From an uncultured Porphyromonadaceae bacterium (lineage in GTDB: Bacteria; Bacteroidota; Bacteroidia; Bacteroidales; Barnesiellaceae_A), in NCBI GenBank assembly GCA_900542255.1, contig UQMR01000002.1:1-64000 (forward strand): a DNA stretch of 64,000 nucleotides, read 5' to 3'. This document shows, one piece after another, positions 43,648-55,261 of the stretch. Each line of letters opens with the position of its first letter. Positions within the stretch are counted from its first letter, which is position 1. The translations under genes and the position numbers were made by a program. The notes below the pieces were generated by a model. That model did not search any database, was not told where the DNA came from, and worked only from the letters and a program-made list of their open reading frames with translations.

Positions 43648-43685
43648 AAGAAACGAGGCGTGTCACATGCGTGACACGCCTCGTT
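43648..43685 (-). terminator. Terminator of the M16 protease gene
   Basis: Perfect 15-bp stem AACGAGGCGTGTCAC with a 4-nt loop (43652-43685). On the minus strand it is followed by TTCTTG, a modest U-rich tail. Confidence 0.75.
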
Positions 43686-43709
43686 GGTTGATGTGCAGCT
43701 AAGGCTGTA

Positions 43710-46538
43710 TTATTTGACTTCGCCCGACATGACTACCTCTGTGCAGTTATCGTTACCTGTAAAGAGTGAGCGGATGAAGCTGTTCAGTTCGCTGGCAGTG
43801 ATAGATTCCAATGCTTGTTTGTAGCCTACGTAGGAGTTGATGCCGAGTGCGTGGTTGCGCAGCATGGTTTTCCAGTAGCTGTTTTCGCGTTGGTTGTTGT
43901 CATACTCTTTGAGCATGTACTCTTTCACTTTGTTGAAGTCTTTTTCGCGTACGCCATTCTTCACAACGTTCATCAGTTCGGCTTTGGCGCGGTCGGTGAG
44001 GTGGTCTTGTTGTTCTACGTTGGTGTCGAAGCCGAAGAGGAACATCCACTCGTTATTGGTGGCGGCAAGGCTGGCCGATGTACCTACGCCGTAGGTTCCG
44101 CCCTCTTCCTCACGGATGGTTTCGGTGTAGACGATGTCCATGATTTGTTCGAGCATCGACATCATGATGTCTTTGCGCAGGCTGTATTTCTCTATACCGT
44201 GGTAGATGACATATACTGTCGAAGCGGGGTTCTCCATCGGTATGGTGAAGTCGTTGGATATCTTCCCGTTGGCATATACAGGCTTCGTGTTGGCTGTCTC
44301 GCGCTCTGTGGTAGCGGGGAGCGAAGCAATATATTTCTCTACGAGCGGTTTCAGCTCTTCGGGTTTGAACGAACCGATGAAGTTGAATGTATAGTCGGCT
44401 GCATTGGCCGTACGTTCTTTGACGATTTCGAGGATGCGGTCGTAGTTGGCGGCATCAAAGTCCTCGGCTTTTTCCATCGAGAAGAGCGGGTTGTGGCCAT
44501 ACATGGTGTTGCGCAACGAGTCGGAGAAGATAAAGCGGGGTGCGGCTGCATAGCTGGCGAGCATGTTCTTTATCTGGTCGCGGTTTACGGCATATACCTC
44601 TTCGTCTTTACGTATGTCGGTGAAGGTGAGGTAAACGAGTTGGAGCATCGTCTCTAAATCTTTCACGGCGCACGATGCATCTACGGCTTCGCTGAATACG
44701 TTCAACGAGAATCCCGAGCTGGCTTTCTTGCCGGCAAGAGCTTTTTGCAGGGCTGTCGATGAGAAGTTGCCCAGTCCTCCTACTTCATACAGCATGGGCA
44801 GAGCCTTCAAGTTGGCGGCATCTTCGTTGCCGTAGAGGGTTTTACCACCTTCGCTGACGGCGGTCATCAATATTTCATCGTCTTTGAAGTCGGTGGGTTT
44901 CAATACTACGCGTACTCCGTTGGAGAGTATCCACTCGGTGGTACCGGGCAGGCTGCCTTCTATTTCGGCAATAACGCGGCCGGCAACGGGTTCGTTGGCG
45001 ATGAGCGGTTCGTTAGAGACTTCGTCTACGTATGCTGTTATCTCTTCGGCTTTTACTTCGTTGATGGCAGCAAGAGCCTCTTCCTTGGTAGGATATGTGA
45101 TGCCTTCTTTCTCGGGGCCAGTTACGCATATGATTACATTGCTGTCGTTGATGATTTCTTCAATGTATTGGTTTACGGCTTCGAGAGGTATTTGCGGGGC
45201 GAGGCCTTGCATGAGTTGGTATTCCATTTCTATGCCGGGGATGTATCCGCCGTCGATGAAGTGACGGATGTATTCGTTGGCATATTGTATGTTGCGACGG
45301 TTGTTGCGTTCGTTATAGAGGTTCTCGTATTGTGCCAGCAGGTCGGCTTTGGCGCGGTCGTATTCCGTGGCGGTAAATCCGAAGCGGTTTACACGTTCGG
45401 CTTCGCGCAATACACCTTTCAGGCCGTCCAATACTTTGCCCTCTTCGACGGTTGCCGAGAGTGAGAAGGCGTCTTTGGTAACGGCAATGCCGTAGAGGTG
45501 ACCGTCGTAGGCGTAAGCACCCATAAACGGCGCGTTGGGCTTATTGGTGATTTCGCGGAAGCGGTTGTTGAGCATGATGCTTGCTACCGACTCTACATAG
45601 TCGTTTACAACGCCCATCATGGTTCCTCGCAGCTCTTTGGGCATGGGGTCGTGCTTGAAGTTTATATCGACGCTTGTAGAGGTGGCCTCTTTGTCGCTAC
45701 CTACTACGTAGATGGGCTCGACATTGTCGGGAACAGTGTAATAGATGCGTTCGGCAGGATTCTCGGGCATCTTGATGGGCGAGAAGAGCTCTTTGATGCG
45801 GGCTTCCATTTGGTCTACGTCGATGTCACCGATAACGATGATTCCTTGATTGTCGGGGCGATACCATTTGTGGTAGTAGTCGCGCAGGTCTTGGTAGGGG
45901 AAGTTCATCACTACTTCCATCGTACCGATAGGCAGACGGTTGGCATATTGGCTTCCTGCAAACATCTCGGGTAATATTTTCTCAATAATACGCCAGTTGG
46001 CGTCGTTGCGGGTACGCCACTCTTCGTGTATCACACCGCGCTCGCTGTCTATCTCATCGTCTTCGAGCAAGATGGCGCAAGACCAGTCGTGCAGTACGAG
46101 GAGGCAGGAGTCTACCAATCCGGGGTTGGTCGTGGGTACGTTCGATATGCGATATACCGTCTCGTCGAATCCGGTGTAGGCATTGATGTCGGTGCCGAAT
46201 TTTATACCGTTGTGTTCGAGATAGTTGAGCATTGTTTTCCCGGGGAAGTGCTCCAATCCGTTGAAAGCCATGTGCTCCAAGAAGTGTGCCAAACCGCGTT
46301 GGCTCTCTTCTTCGAGAATAGAACCTACGCTTTGTGCGATGTGAAATTCGGCGCGGTTTTTGGGTGTCTCGTTGTGGCGGATGTAATAGGTGAGTCCGTT
46401 GTCGAGTACACCATAACGAACTTGCGTGTCGATGGGCAACTGTTGCGTCATCGGGTTTTGTTCTTGTGCGATGGCCGGCATAGCAAGGGCTATGATGGCG
46501 GCTGCCAAGAGACTTTTCAGTGCTTTTACGTTCATCAT
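43710..46538 (-). CDS. Secreted M16 family zinc protease (two-domain, pitrilysin-like)
   Basis: 942 aa. Signal peptide at MMNVKALKSLLAAAIIALAMPAIAQ, starting at either of two adjacent ATGs (46538 or 46535). The inverted zinc motif HFLEH (HxxEH, near residue 79) sits in RGLAHFLEHMAFNGLEHFPG, with the downstream Glu in the ERGVIHEEWR region. A second, inactive M16-like half follows (VRVVLKPTDFKDDEILM etc.), as in M16B-type pairs encoded as one chain. Likely periplasmic or outer-membrane peptidase of peptides. It follows the Xre gene by 50 nt. Confidence 0.9.
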   Translation of the reverse strand: MMNVKALKSLLAAAIIALAMPAIAQEQNPMTQQLPIDTQVRYGVLDNGLTYYIRHNETPKNRAEFHIAQSVGSILEEESQRGLAHFLEHMAFNGLEHFPGKTMLNYLEHNGIKFGTDINAYTGFDETVYRISNVPTTNPGLVDSCLLVLHDWSCAILLEDDEIDSERGVIHEEWRTRNDANWRIIEKILPEMFAGSQYANRLPIGTMEVVMNFPYQDLRDYYHKWYRPDNQGIIVIGDIDVDQMEARIKELFSPIKMPENPAERIYYTVPDNVEPIYVVGSDKEATSTSVDINFKHDPMPKELRGTMMGVVNDYVESVASIMLNNRFREITNKPNAPFMGAYAYDGHLYGIAVTKDAFSLSATVEEGKVLDGLKGVLREAERVNRFGFTATEYDRAKADLLAQYENLYNERNNRRNIQYANEYIRHFIDGGYIPGIEMEYQLMQGLAPQIPLEAVNQYIEEIINDSNVIICVTGPEKEGITYPTKEEALAAINEVKAEEITAYVDEVSNEPLIANEPVAGRVIAEIEGSLPGTTEWILSNGVRVVLKPTDFKDDEILMTAVSEGGKTLYGNEDAANLKALPMLYEVGGLGNFSSTALQKALAGKKASSGFSLNVFSEAVDASCAVKDLETMLQLVYLTFTDIRKDEEVYAVNRDQIKNMLASYAAAPRFIFSDSLRNTMYGHNPLFSMEKAEDFDAANYDRILEIVKERTANAADYTFNFIGSFKPEELKPLVEKYIASLPATTERETANTKPVYANGKISNDFTIPMENPASTVYVIYHGIEKYSLRKDIMMSMLEQIMDIVYTETIREEEGGTYGVGTSASLAATNNEWMFLFGFDTNVEQQDHLTDRAKAELMNVVKNGVREKDFNKVKEYMLKEYDNNQRENSYWKTMLRNHALGINSYVGYKQALESITASELNSFIRSLFTGNDNCTEVVMSGEVK

Positions 46539-46588
46539 TTGCGGTTTATTAAAGGTTAGGTTTTGTTTTTGTATTCTTATCTCTGTTC

Positions 46589-46801
46589 TTATCCTGCGTC
46601 GGGGCGGTATTCGAGAATGTCGCCGGGCTGGCAGTCGAGTTCTCGGCATATGGCTTCGAGGGTCGAAAAGCGTATGGCTTTGGCCTTCCCTGTTTTTAAT
46701 ATCGAGAGATTGGCAGGGGTTATCTCTATGCGTTCCGAGAGTTCGTTGAGCGACATTTTGCGCTTGGCCATCATTACGTCAAGGTTTACTATAATAGGCA
46801 T
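46589..46801 (-). CDS. Small Cro/CI-type (Xre) helix-turn-helix regulator
   Basis: 70 aa. MSLNELSERIEITPANLSILKTGKAKAIRFSTLEAICRELDCQPGDILEYRP is the typical Xre HTH of the YozG type. These short regulators usually accompany a DUF2975 membrane protein, as here. It is likely an autoregulated unit and might affect the following protease gene (inference). Confidence 0.88.
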   Translation of the reverse strand: MPIIVNLDVMMAKRKMSLNELSERIEITPANLSILKTGKAKAIRFSTLEAICRELDCQPGDILEYRPDAG

Positions 46802-46810
46802 GTTGTCGTT

Positions 46811-47452
46811 TTAGATGGTTAGTTCCTGTTCTTCTTTGAGTTGCCGTGCTATGCCGAGTATCTCGGTGAGCAAGATGAGGATGACGGCTGTCACCAGCGA
46901 CTCGCTGATGCGCGGATAGCTGACGGTGTATTGTGTCAGGTCTATATGCTGGCTGTAATACCATGTGGGCAGGTATGAGGCGAGGGAAAACAGTATGTAC
47001 GAGAGTAACATGCTGTATGATACGCGCCGCAGTTGCTTGATGGCCGATGCGTTCATAAGGCCCTTGCGGGCTATGATGGGCACCGACTTGAAGACGCTCA
47101 CGATGTAATAAACGGCGCAGGCTACCGCGATAAGCGAGATGAAGGCATTGATTATTGTTATCGTGGGCGATAGGATTGTCTCGGGGAGGAAATATATGCC
47201 TTCGCGCCTGATGTCCATATAGCCCAGCAACCCGAGGTTGCTCTGTTGCATCTGCATGAGCTCTTCCTTGGGGGTTGTTTCGAGGCATACGGGATAGGGG
47301 GTATAGCCGAGCTTGTCGCTGAAAAACTCTTTGTTGCTGTTTACTCCCATTATGATGCCGGTAGCCATGTCGTAGCAAAGAGGTACGATAAGCAATATCC
47401 CTATGATGGCCGATAGCGCCATTATCTTTCGTTGCTGGTCTTTTATTGTCAT
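46811..47452 (-). CDS. DUF2975 multi-pass membrane protein
   Basis: 213 aa with four hydrophobic segments (near residues 10-33, 92-118, 146-166, 182-203). The pattern RRVSYSMLLSYILFSLASYL and the position before an Xre gene match DUF2975 proteins, whose biochemical role is unknown. It starts MTIKDQQRKIMAL and lies 9 nt before the Xre gene. The divergent neighbour on its upstream side is nadE's 3' end. Confidence 0.82.
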   Translation of the reverse strand: MTIKDQQRKIMALSAIIGILLIVPLCYDMATGIIMGVNSNKEFFSDKLGYTPYPVCLETTPKEELMQMQQSNLGLLGYMDIRREGIYFLPETILSPTITIINAFISLIAVACAVYYIVSVFKSVPIIARKGLMNASAIKQLRRVSYSMLLSYILFSLASYLPTWYYSQHIDLTQYTVSYPRISESLVTAVILILLTEILGIARQLKEEQELTI

Positions 47453-47562
47453 AAGCGTAGGCTCTGTTTTATTGCTTCGGTTGCTATTGCAAAGGAAATC
47501 CTTTTTTCTGAAAGAAGCAAGAAAAACAATATTTTTTTATTGAAAAACGATATTTTCCTCTC

Positions 47563-49515
47563 TCAATTCTCATCGCTGGCCGTTAGAGAGTCGCACTCTG
47601 CGAGCCACATTGTTGCAGCTGCGTCGCTGGGCATACGCCAGTCGCCGCGCGGCGAGAGGCTTACCGAGCCTACCTTGGGACCGTCGGGGAGGCACGACCG
47701 CTTGAACTGCTGCGAGAAGAATCTGCGGTAGAAAGTGCGCAGCCAGTGTTTTATGGTATTGCCGTCGTATTTCCCGTCGAAGGCTTTGCACGCGAGGAAA
47801 TATATCTTCGACGGACGGAAACCGTGTCTCAACGTATAATATAGGAAGAAGTCGTGCAGCTCGTATGGACCTACCAGGTCTTCGGTTTTTTGTTGTATGT
47901 TGTCGTTTTCGTCGGCCGGCGTCAGCTCGGGGCTGATTGGGGTGTTCACCACGTCGTGTAGCAACGCCCGCATGGTAGGCGAGTATGATTCGTCGCGCGA
48001 GGCGTGTTCTACGAGCGATTTTACAAGAGTCTTGGGTACTCCTGCCGATACTGCATACATCGACATGTGGTCGCCGTTGTAGGTGGCCCAGCCCAATGCC
48101 AGCTCCGACATATCGCCTGTGCCTATGACCAGGCCGCCCGTTTGGTTGGCAATGTCCATGAGTATCTGCGTGCGCTCGCGGGCTTGTGCATTTTCGTAGG
48201 TGGCATCGTGGTTGTTTATATCATGCCCTATATCAGAGAGATGCTGCTTTACAGAGGGCACAATGGATATCTCGCGGGTGGTAATGCCCAGCTCGTTCAT
48301 GAGGTCAATGGCGTTGTGGTAGGTGCGCCCCGAGGTGCCGAATCCCGGCATGGTGATGCCTATTATATCAGAGAGCGGACGTTGCAGCCGTTGCATGGCA
48401 CGTGCGCATACCAAGAGGGCGAGAGTAGAGTCCAAGCCGCCCGATATGCCTATGACCAACGTTTGCGCATGGGTGTGCAAGACGCGTTTGATAAGACCGG
48501 CGGCCTGTATCTCTAAGATTTCGTCGCAGCGGCGGTCGAGTTTGTCGGTCGAGGCGGGCATAAAAGGCATGGGCTCTATCTTGCGGTCGAGCTCTATCAC
48601 GTTGTTTACGACAATGGGTATGGCTATTTCGTGGTAGGCCTCGCCTTGCCTTTGTGCTGCGGAGTGTTCCATGAAGCTGCTTGTCATTTGCCGTTCGTTC
48701 ATGAGGCGCTCTATATCAATGTCGCTGACGGCAAGCTGGGGTTGCATCGTGAAGCGTGGCGTGGCGGCCAGTTGCGAGCCGTTTTCGTATATGAGTCCGT
48801 TGCCGGCAAAAACCAAGTCGGTCGACGACTCTCCAAATCCGGCCGAGGCATATACATATCCTGCGATGCAGCGGGCGCTCTGTTGGGCCACGAGCGAGTG
48901 CAGGTAGTTGTGTTTGCCTATCAGTTCGTCGCTGGCCGAGAGGTTTATGATGATGTTGGCGCCGCCCAATACGTGCTGCGAGCTGGGCGGGATGGGTACC
49001 CACAAATCTTCGCATAGCTCTATCGCTATCTTGGCATTGCCGGTGACAAAGAGTTGTTTTGTGCCGAAGGGTACTTGCCGGTTGCACAAAGTGACTGTGG
49101 TGCTGAATGCGTTGGCTGCATCGGCAAACCACCGTTCTTCGTAAAATTCTTTATATCCCGGTATGAAGCTTTTGGGTACTACTCCCCATATGCGGCCGTG
49201 TGACGATACGGCCGCACAGTTGAATATCTGGTTGTCGCATCTTACCGGCAGGCCGGTGACACATACCATATTATATTGAGCCGTGGCTTCTACAAAGTAT
49301 TCCAAGGCGTTCTCTGCTTCTTCCAATAAAAGGTTTTGGGTGAACAGGTCGCCGCATGTATAACCTGTGATACATAATTCCGGAAATGCCATCCATACTA
49401 CACCTTGCATCGATGCCTTCTCGGCAAGGGCAATCATCTCCTTTACATTTTGCCGGCAGTCGGCAACGCTGACGGGCGGAACGGCAGCCGCCACCTTGAT
49501 AAATCCGTGATTCAT
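47563..49515 (-). CDS. nadE: Glutamine-dependent NAD+ synthetase
   Basis: 650 aa, start 49515 (MNHGFIKVAAAVPPVSVADC). The N-terminal nitrilase/amidase domain has the catalytic Glu in MAFPELCITGY (near residue 46) and Cys in ELCEDLWVP. The C-terminal synthetase has the ATP-pyrophosphatase loop VIGISGGLDSTLALL. Together they turn nicotinic acid adenine dinucleotide, glutamine and ATP into NAD. Length is normal for this two-domain form. A -7 box (minus TATCTTTG, 49553-49546) lies 30 nt upstream. Confidence 0.95.
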   Translation of the reverse strand: MNHGFIKVAAAVPPVSVADCRQNVKEMIALAEKASMQGVVWMAFPELCITGYTCGDLFTQNLLLEEAENALEYFVEATAQYNMVCVTGLPVRCDNQIFNCAAVSSHGRIWGVVPKSFIPGYKEFYEERWFADAANAFSTTVTLCNRQVPFGTKQLFVTGNAKIAIELCEDLWVPIPPSSQHVLGGANIIINLSASDELIGKHNYLHSLVAQQSARCIAGYVYASAGFGESSTDLVFAGNGLIYENGSQLAATPRFTMQPQLAVSDIDIERLMNERQMTSSFMEHSAAQRQGEAYHEIAIPIVVNNVIELDRKIEPMPFMPASTDKLDRRCDEILEIQAAGLIKRVLHTHAQTLVIGISGGLDSTLALLVCARAMQRLQRPLSDIIGITMPGFGTSGRTYHNAIDLMNELGITTREISIVPSVKQHLSDIGHDINNHDATYENAQARERTQILMDIANQTGGLVIGTGDMSELALGWATYNGDHMSMYAVSAGVPKTLVKSLVEHASRDESYSPTMRALLHDVVNTPISPELTPADENDNIQQKTEDLVGPYELHDFFLYYTLRHGFRPSKIYFLACKAFDGKYDGNTIKHWLRTFYRRFFSQQFKRSCLPDGPKVGSVSLSPRGDWRMPSDAAATMWLAECDSLTASDEN

Positions 49516-49545
49516 GATGGTAAACTGTGTTAATGCATAGTGTGG

Positions 49546-49600
49546 CAAAGATAAAAAAAATGATAAGAAAGTTGCATGTCCATGCTATATATTACCTTTG
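49546..49600. promoter_or_regulatory. Divergent promoters of nadE and the small membrane protein gene
   Basis: Minus strand TATCTTTG (49553-49546) for nadE, and plus strand TACCTTTG (49593-49600) for the small membrane protein, preceded by a TTG at 49572-49574 with an 18-nt gap. Confidence 0.55.
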
Positions 49601-49619
49601 TTGCGAAAAAAATTTTTTT

Positions 49620-49910
49620 ATGAAATACAACCGAATTTTTTCTTTTGTCATATCCACCCTGTTGATGTGGGCGATATGCTACTTGTTTAACACAACGGCT
49701 ACGGTAGGCAAGATTGTCTTTTCGACGGCCTTTATCAATCCGTGGAATACCTATATGACCGTAAAATATTATATGTATGCCGGTATGGGCATGACCGAGG
49801 GGCTCGCCTATGCGATGGCTGCCGTGTTGCTGATTTTCTTGTGGGTAGCGTTATATTATTTCCTCTATTCGGTGAAATGTGCCATAGATACAAAGCCATA
49901 TCGCCGCTGA
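49620..49910 (+). CDS. Small two-helix membrane protein of unknown function
   Basis: 96 aa from MKYNRIFSFVISTLLMWAIC; the longer frame from 49527 would run through both promoters. Two strong hydrophobic segments (residues ~5-22 and ~60-82) are joined by a short loop (NTTATVGKIVFSTAFINPWNTYM). It ends in DTKPYRR. I recognise no family. It appears to be a single-gene unit divergent from nadE. Confidence 0.7.
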   Translation: MKYNRIFSFVISTLLMWAICYLFNTTATVGKIVFSTAFINPWNTYMTVKYYMYAGMGMTEGLAYAMAAVLLIFLWVALYYFLYSVKCAIDTKPYRR

Positions 49911-50035
49911 AAGGCGCTTCTGTAACGGGAGCGGCGTGCTCTTTTTAGAGGAAGGGGCGCTCTCTTTCTGTCCTGCGGCGGAGCATTGTGTATAAAGAGG
50001 TTTCTTATCGGCGTATCGGCGATATGCCTTGCTTG

Positions 50036-50079
50036 AAAAAGAGAGCGGCAAAGGGCCCTTGCAGGCTTTTGCCGCTCTC
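50036..50079 (-). terminator. Terminator of the GH97 gene
   Basis: 12-bp perfect stem GAGAGCGGCAAA (50041-50052 and 50068-50079); the minus strand continues TTTTTC. It starts 46 nt after the GH97 stop. Confidence 0.8.
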
Positions 50080-50124
50080 ATGAGCTTATGTGCGGCACGA
50101 AAAGGCCGCTGTTTCAGACGTATT

Positions 50125-52368
<2,244 letters not shown>

Positions 52369-52376
52369 TCATGTTG

Positions 52377-52407
52377 CAAATTTACTATTTTACGGTTGTG
52401 TTTACAA
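52377..52407 (-). promoter_or_regulatory. Promoter of the GH97 gene
   Basis: Minus strand: TTG (52407-52405), 20-nt spacer, TAAATTTG (52384-52377), a good match to both boxes. Leader of about 80 nt to the ATG at 52293. Confidence 0.7.
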
Positions 52408-52436
52408 TATCCGGTGGTAATTTGTGAAATTTGGAA

Positions 52437-52490
52437 ATGCAAACGTTTGCGTCCTAAATATGGGTGTTTATGCAACAGTTATGCAACAAC
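52437..52490. promoter_or_regulatory. LacI/PurR-like palindrome with nearby ATGCAA repeats
   Basis: GCAAACGTTTGC at 52439-52450 is a perfect 12-bp palindrome with central CG, the classic form of LacI-family operators. ATGCAA recurs at 52437, 52470 and 52481, the last two in an 11-bp spaced ATGCAACA pair. The site is about 30 bp upstream of the GH97 -33 box, so it could be an operator or activator site. Which regulator binds is not visible. Confidence 0.5.
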
Positions 52491-52551
52491 TGTGCAGCAG
52501 GTGGCATGCGGCGGCTTGCAGAGTGTGGGGCGGCTTCCGGACAGAGGTCGA

Positions 52552-52589
52552 AATCAAAAGAAGAGCCGCAGCAAACGCTGCGGCTCTTC
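52552..52589 (-). terminator. Terminator of ackA
   Basis: 13-bp stem GAAGAGCCGCAGC (52560-52572) with a 4-nt loop and its complement at 52577-52589. The minus strand continues TTTTGATTT after the stem. Confidence 0.8.
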
Positions 52590-52647
52590 CGTCGTTTGGT
52601 TTTTGTATAATCTCACACGCCAAAGGTGTGCATAATGGAGATGGTTC

Positions 52648-53850
52648 TTATTGGCGTGTAATGATGTCGCGTGTATCGGTTGCAATCATCAGCTCTTCGT
52701 CGGTGGGGATGACAACTACCTTCACCGTCGAGTCGGGGGTGCTTATGAGGCACTCTTTGCCGCGCAGTCCGGCGTTGAGTTCCTTGTCTATCTTCACGCC
52801 CATGAAGGCAAGGTTGTTGGTAACCGCTTCGCGGGTGAGGGCCTGGTTTTCGCCTACGCCGCCCGTAAATACGATGATGTCTACACCATTGAGGGCTGCG
52901 ATGTATGAGCCTACGTATTTTATGATACGGTACTCGTACATGTCGAGTGCCAGCTTGGCGCGCTCGTTTCCGGCTGCGATGGCTGCTTCTATGTCGCGCA
53001 TGTCTGACGAGATGCCCGAGATACCCATCACGCCGCTCTTTTTGTTTACGAGGTTGGCGACACCGGCCGAGTCGAGGTGCTCTTTATCCATCAGATAGGT
53101 GAGGGCTCCGGCATCTACATCGCCCGAGCGGGTTCCCATCATCAATCCTTCTACGGGGGTGAGTCCCATAGAGGTATCTACCGATTTGCCGTCTTTGATG
53201 GCGGTGATAGAGGCTCCGTTGCCTATGTGGCAGGTGATGATTTTCTGCTCTTCATAAGGTACGCCCAGGAATTCGCAGGCGCGGCGCGATACGTAACGGT
53301 GGCTGGTGCCGTGGAAACCGTAGCGGCGTACGCCGTACTTTTCGTATACCTCGTAGGGGAGGGCATACATGAATGCGTGTTTGGGCATGGTTTGGTGGAA
53401 TGCCGTGTCGAATACACCCACTTGCGGTACCGAGGGCAGCAGCTCCTCGATGGCCTCTACGCCGGTAACGTTGGCGGGGTTGTGCAGCGGTGCAAGGTCG
53501 TAGCACTCTTTTACTTTGTCTATCACCTCTTTGGTGATGAGTACACTCTTGTTGAACTTCTCGCCGCCGTGTACAAGACGATGGCCTACGGCATCTATCT
53601 CATCATACGATGCGATGCAGCCATACTCTTTGCTTGTGAGTACGTTGAGGATGTTGCGTATGGCAGAGCGATGCTCGGGCATGTCGTATTCCAATACCAC
53701 TTTCTCGCCGTTGGGCAGGGTGAGTTTCAGGAAGGAGTCTTTCAATCCTATCTTCTCTACACCGCCTTGTGCCATTACTTCACCTTTCTCGATGTCGAAC
53801 AATTTGTATTTTACCGACGAACTTCCGCAGTTCAATACCAGTATTTTCAT
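52648..53850 (-). CDS. ackA: Acetate kinase
   Basis: 400 aa, the normal length. ASKHA motifs include NCGSSSVKYKLFD at the start, HRLVHGGEKF, the catalytic Asp/Arg region GVFDTAFHQTM, RRYGFHGTSHRYV and VFTGGVGENQA. It makes ATP and acetate from acetyl phosphate. It is 43 nt behind pta and the two form the acetate operon. Confidence 0.97.
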   Translation of the reverse strand: MKILVLNCGSSSVKYKLFDIEKGEVMAQGGVEKIGLKDSFLKLTLPNGEKVVLEYDMPEHRSAIRNILNVLTSKEYGCIASYDEIDAVGHRLVHGGEKFNKSVLITKEVIDKVKECYDLAPLHNPANVTGVEAIEELLPSVPQVGVFDTAFHQTMPKHAFMYALPYEVYEKYGVRRYGFHGTSHRYVSRRACEFLGVPYEEQKIITCHIGNGASITAIKDGKSVDTSMGLTPVEGLMMGTRSGDVDAGALTYLMDKEHLDSAGVANLVNKKSGVMGISGISSDMRDIEAAIAAGNERAKLALDMYEYRIIKYVGSYIAALNGVDIIVFTGGVGENQALTREAVTNNLAFMGVKIDKELNAGLRGKECLISTPDSTVKVVVIPTDEELMIATDTRDIITRQ

Positions 53851-53893
53851 ATCTTGTCGTGTTTCTTTGTGTAAGACAAAAGGGTTAAAAAAA

Positions 53894-54907
53894 TCAGCGG
53901 GCTTTTTTCAGGCCGATGGCTTGGTTGGCTGTGATGGCCACCATGTTATAAACGTCGTCGGTGCTGCATCCGCGCGAGAGGTCGTTGACAGGAGCTGCGA
54001 TACCTTGCAGGATAGGACCTACGGCCTCGGCACCCGAGAGGCGTTGTACCAGTTTATAAGAGATGTTGCCTACTTCGAGCGTGGGGAATACCAGCGTGTT
54101 GGCATGTCCGGCAATGGTGCTGCCCGGGGCTTTCGATGCGCCTACCGAGGGAACGATGGCGGCATCGGCTTGCAACTCGCCGTCGATGGCAAGTTCGGGA
54201 GCCATCTCTTTGGCCAGGCGGGTTGCTTCGGCAACTTTATCTACCATTTCGTGTTTGGCACTGCCTTTGGTCGAGAAGCTGAGCATGGCAACGCGCGGCT
54301 CTATGCCGGCTATGTCGCGGGCGGTGCGGGCTGTCGATACGGCTATCTGAGCCAGCTCTTGTGCATTGGGATTGGGCATCACGGCGCAATCGGCAAAGAT
54401 GAGCAATCCGTTTTCGCCATATTCGGGTTTGGGGGTAAACATCAGGAATGCTCCCGATACGACGCTTACGCCCGGTACGGTTTTGATGATTTGCAGGGCA
54501 GGACGCAAAACGTCGCCTGTGGTGTTGCGGGCGCCGGCTACTTCGCCGTCGGCGTCGCCGTTTTTGATGATGAGGGTACCTAAATAGAGGGGGTCGGCTG
54601 CCAGTGCGAGGGCTTTCTCCATAGTCATGCCCTTGGCCTTGCGCAACTCAAAGAGAAGATTGGCATATACTTCCTTGCGCGGGTTGTTTTCCGGGTCGAT
54701 GATGGTGGCTTTGCCTATGTTTTGCAAGCCTAATTTCTCGGCCAGGGCGAGTATCTCGTTGGGATTGCCGATGAGAATGATGTCAACTACTTCGTCTGCA
54801 ATAAGGCGGTCTGCCGCGCGAAGGGTGCGTTCTTCGGTACCTTCGGGGAGCACGATGCGTTGCTTGTTGGCTTTGGCGCGCTCCACAATTTGTTTCATCA
54901 AGTCCAT
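53894..54907 (-). CDS. pta: Phosphate acetyltransferase
   Basis: 337 aa from MDLMKQIVERAKANKQRIVL; the upstream extension in the same frame is arginine-rich and was dropped. Motifs IVLPEGTEERTLRAADRLI, VAGARNTTGDVLRPALQIIKT, SVVSGAFLMF and MLSFSTKGSAKH are those of the short Pta without the N-terminal DRTGG domains. Converts acetyl-CoA and phosphate to acetyl phosphate. A -7 box TAAATTTG (minus, 55018-55011) gives a leader of about 100 nt. Confidence 0.95.
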   Translation of the reverse strand: MDLMKQIVERAKANKQRIVLPEGTEERTLRAADRLIADEVVDIILIGNPNEILALAEKLGLQNIGKATIIDPENNPRKEVYANLLFELRKAKGMTMEKALALAADPLYLGTLIIKNGDADGEVAGARNTTGDVLRPALQIIKTVPGVSVVSGAFLMFTPKPEYGENGLLIFADCAVMPNPNAQELAQIAVSTARTARDIAGIEPRVAMLSFSTKGSAKHEMVDKVAEATRLAKEMAPELAIDGELQADAAIVPSVGASKAPGSTIAGHANTLVFPTLEVGNISYKLVQRLSGAEAVGPILQGIAAPVNDLSRGCSTDDVYNMVAITANQAIGLKKAR

Positions 54908-55010
54908 ATTTGTGATATATTTAAGATTGTGTTTCTGGTATTTTTGTCGGGGCAAAGGACGTGGCCGGCGCAGTCGCAGGTGCCGATGCATGAGACCTTT
55001 CTCCGGGGAG

Positions 55011-55018
55011 CAAATTTA
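55011..55018 (-). promoter_or_regulatory. -7 box of the pta-ackA operon
   Basis: Minus strand TAAATTTG matches TAnnTTTG. The nearest TTG upstream is about 25 nt away, so the -33 box is poor. Confidence 0.45.
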
Positions 55019-55261
55019 TGAAAAAGAATTTATTCGGCATAGCCAAAATTTCAAATTAAGGTGTACGATGCGAACTTTTTATTGTGCCCGTTTGTCTTGG
55101 TAGGAGCGGGAGCGTTTGTAAGGATGCGAAAGCTGTCGTTCCCTAAAAAAAAATTATGCGGTTTTGTATATTGAGAATTTATACATATATTCGCTGCCGG
55201 AAGCGATTGTTTGTTACAAAAGTATTTCGGAATATCACGGATTATTTTGAATGAGTGTCCT

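Noticed and set aside
47453-47562. A regulator or terminator in the nadE to DUF2975 gap
   Set aside because: Only a 5-bp AAAGG/CCTTT stem and no TAnnTTTG box is visible; too weak to call.
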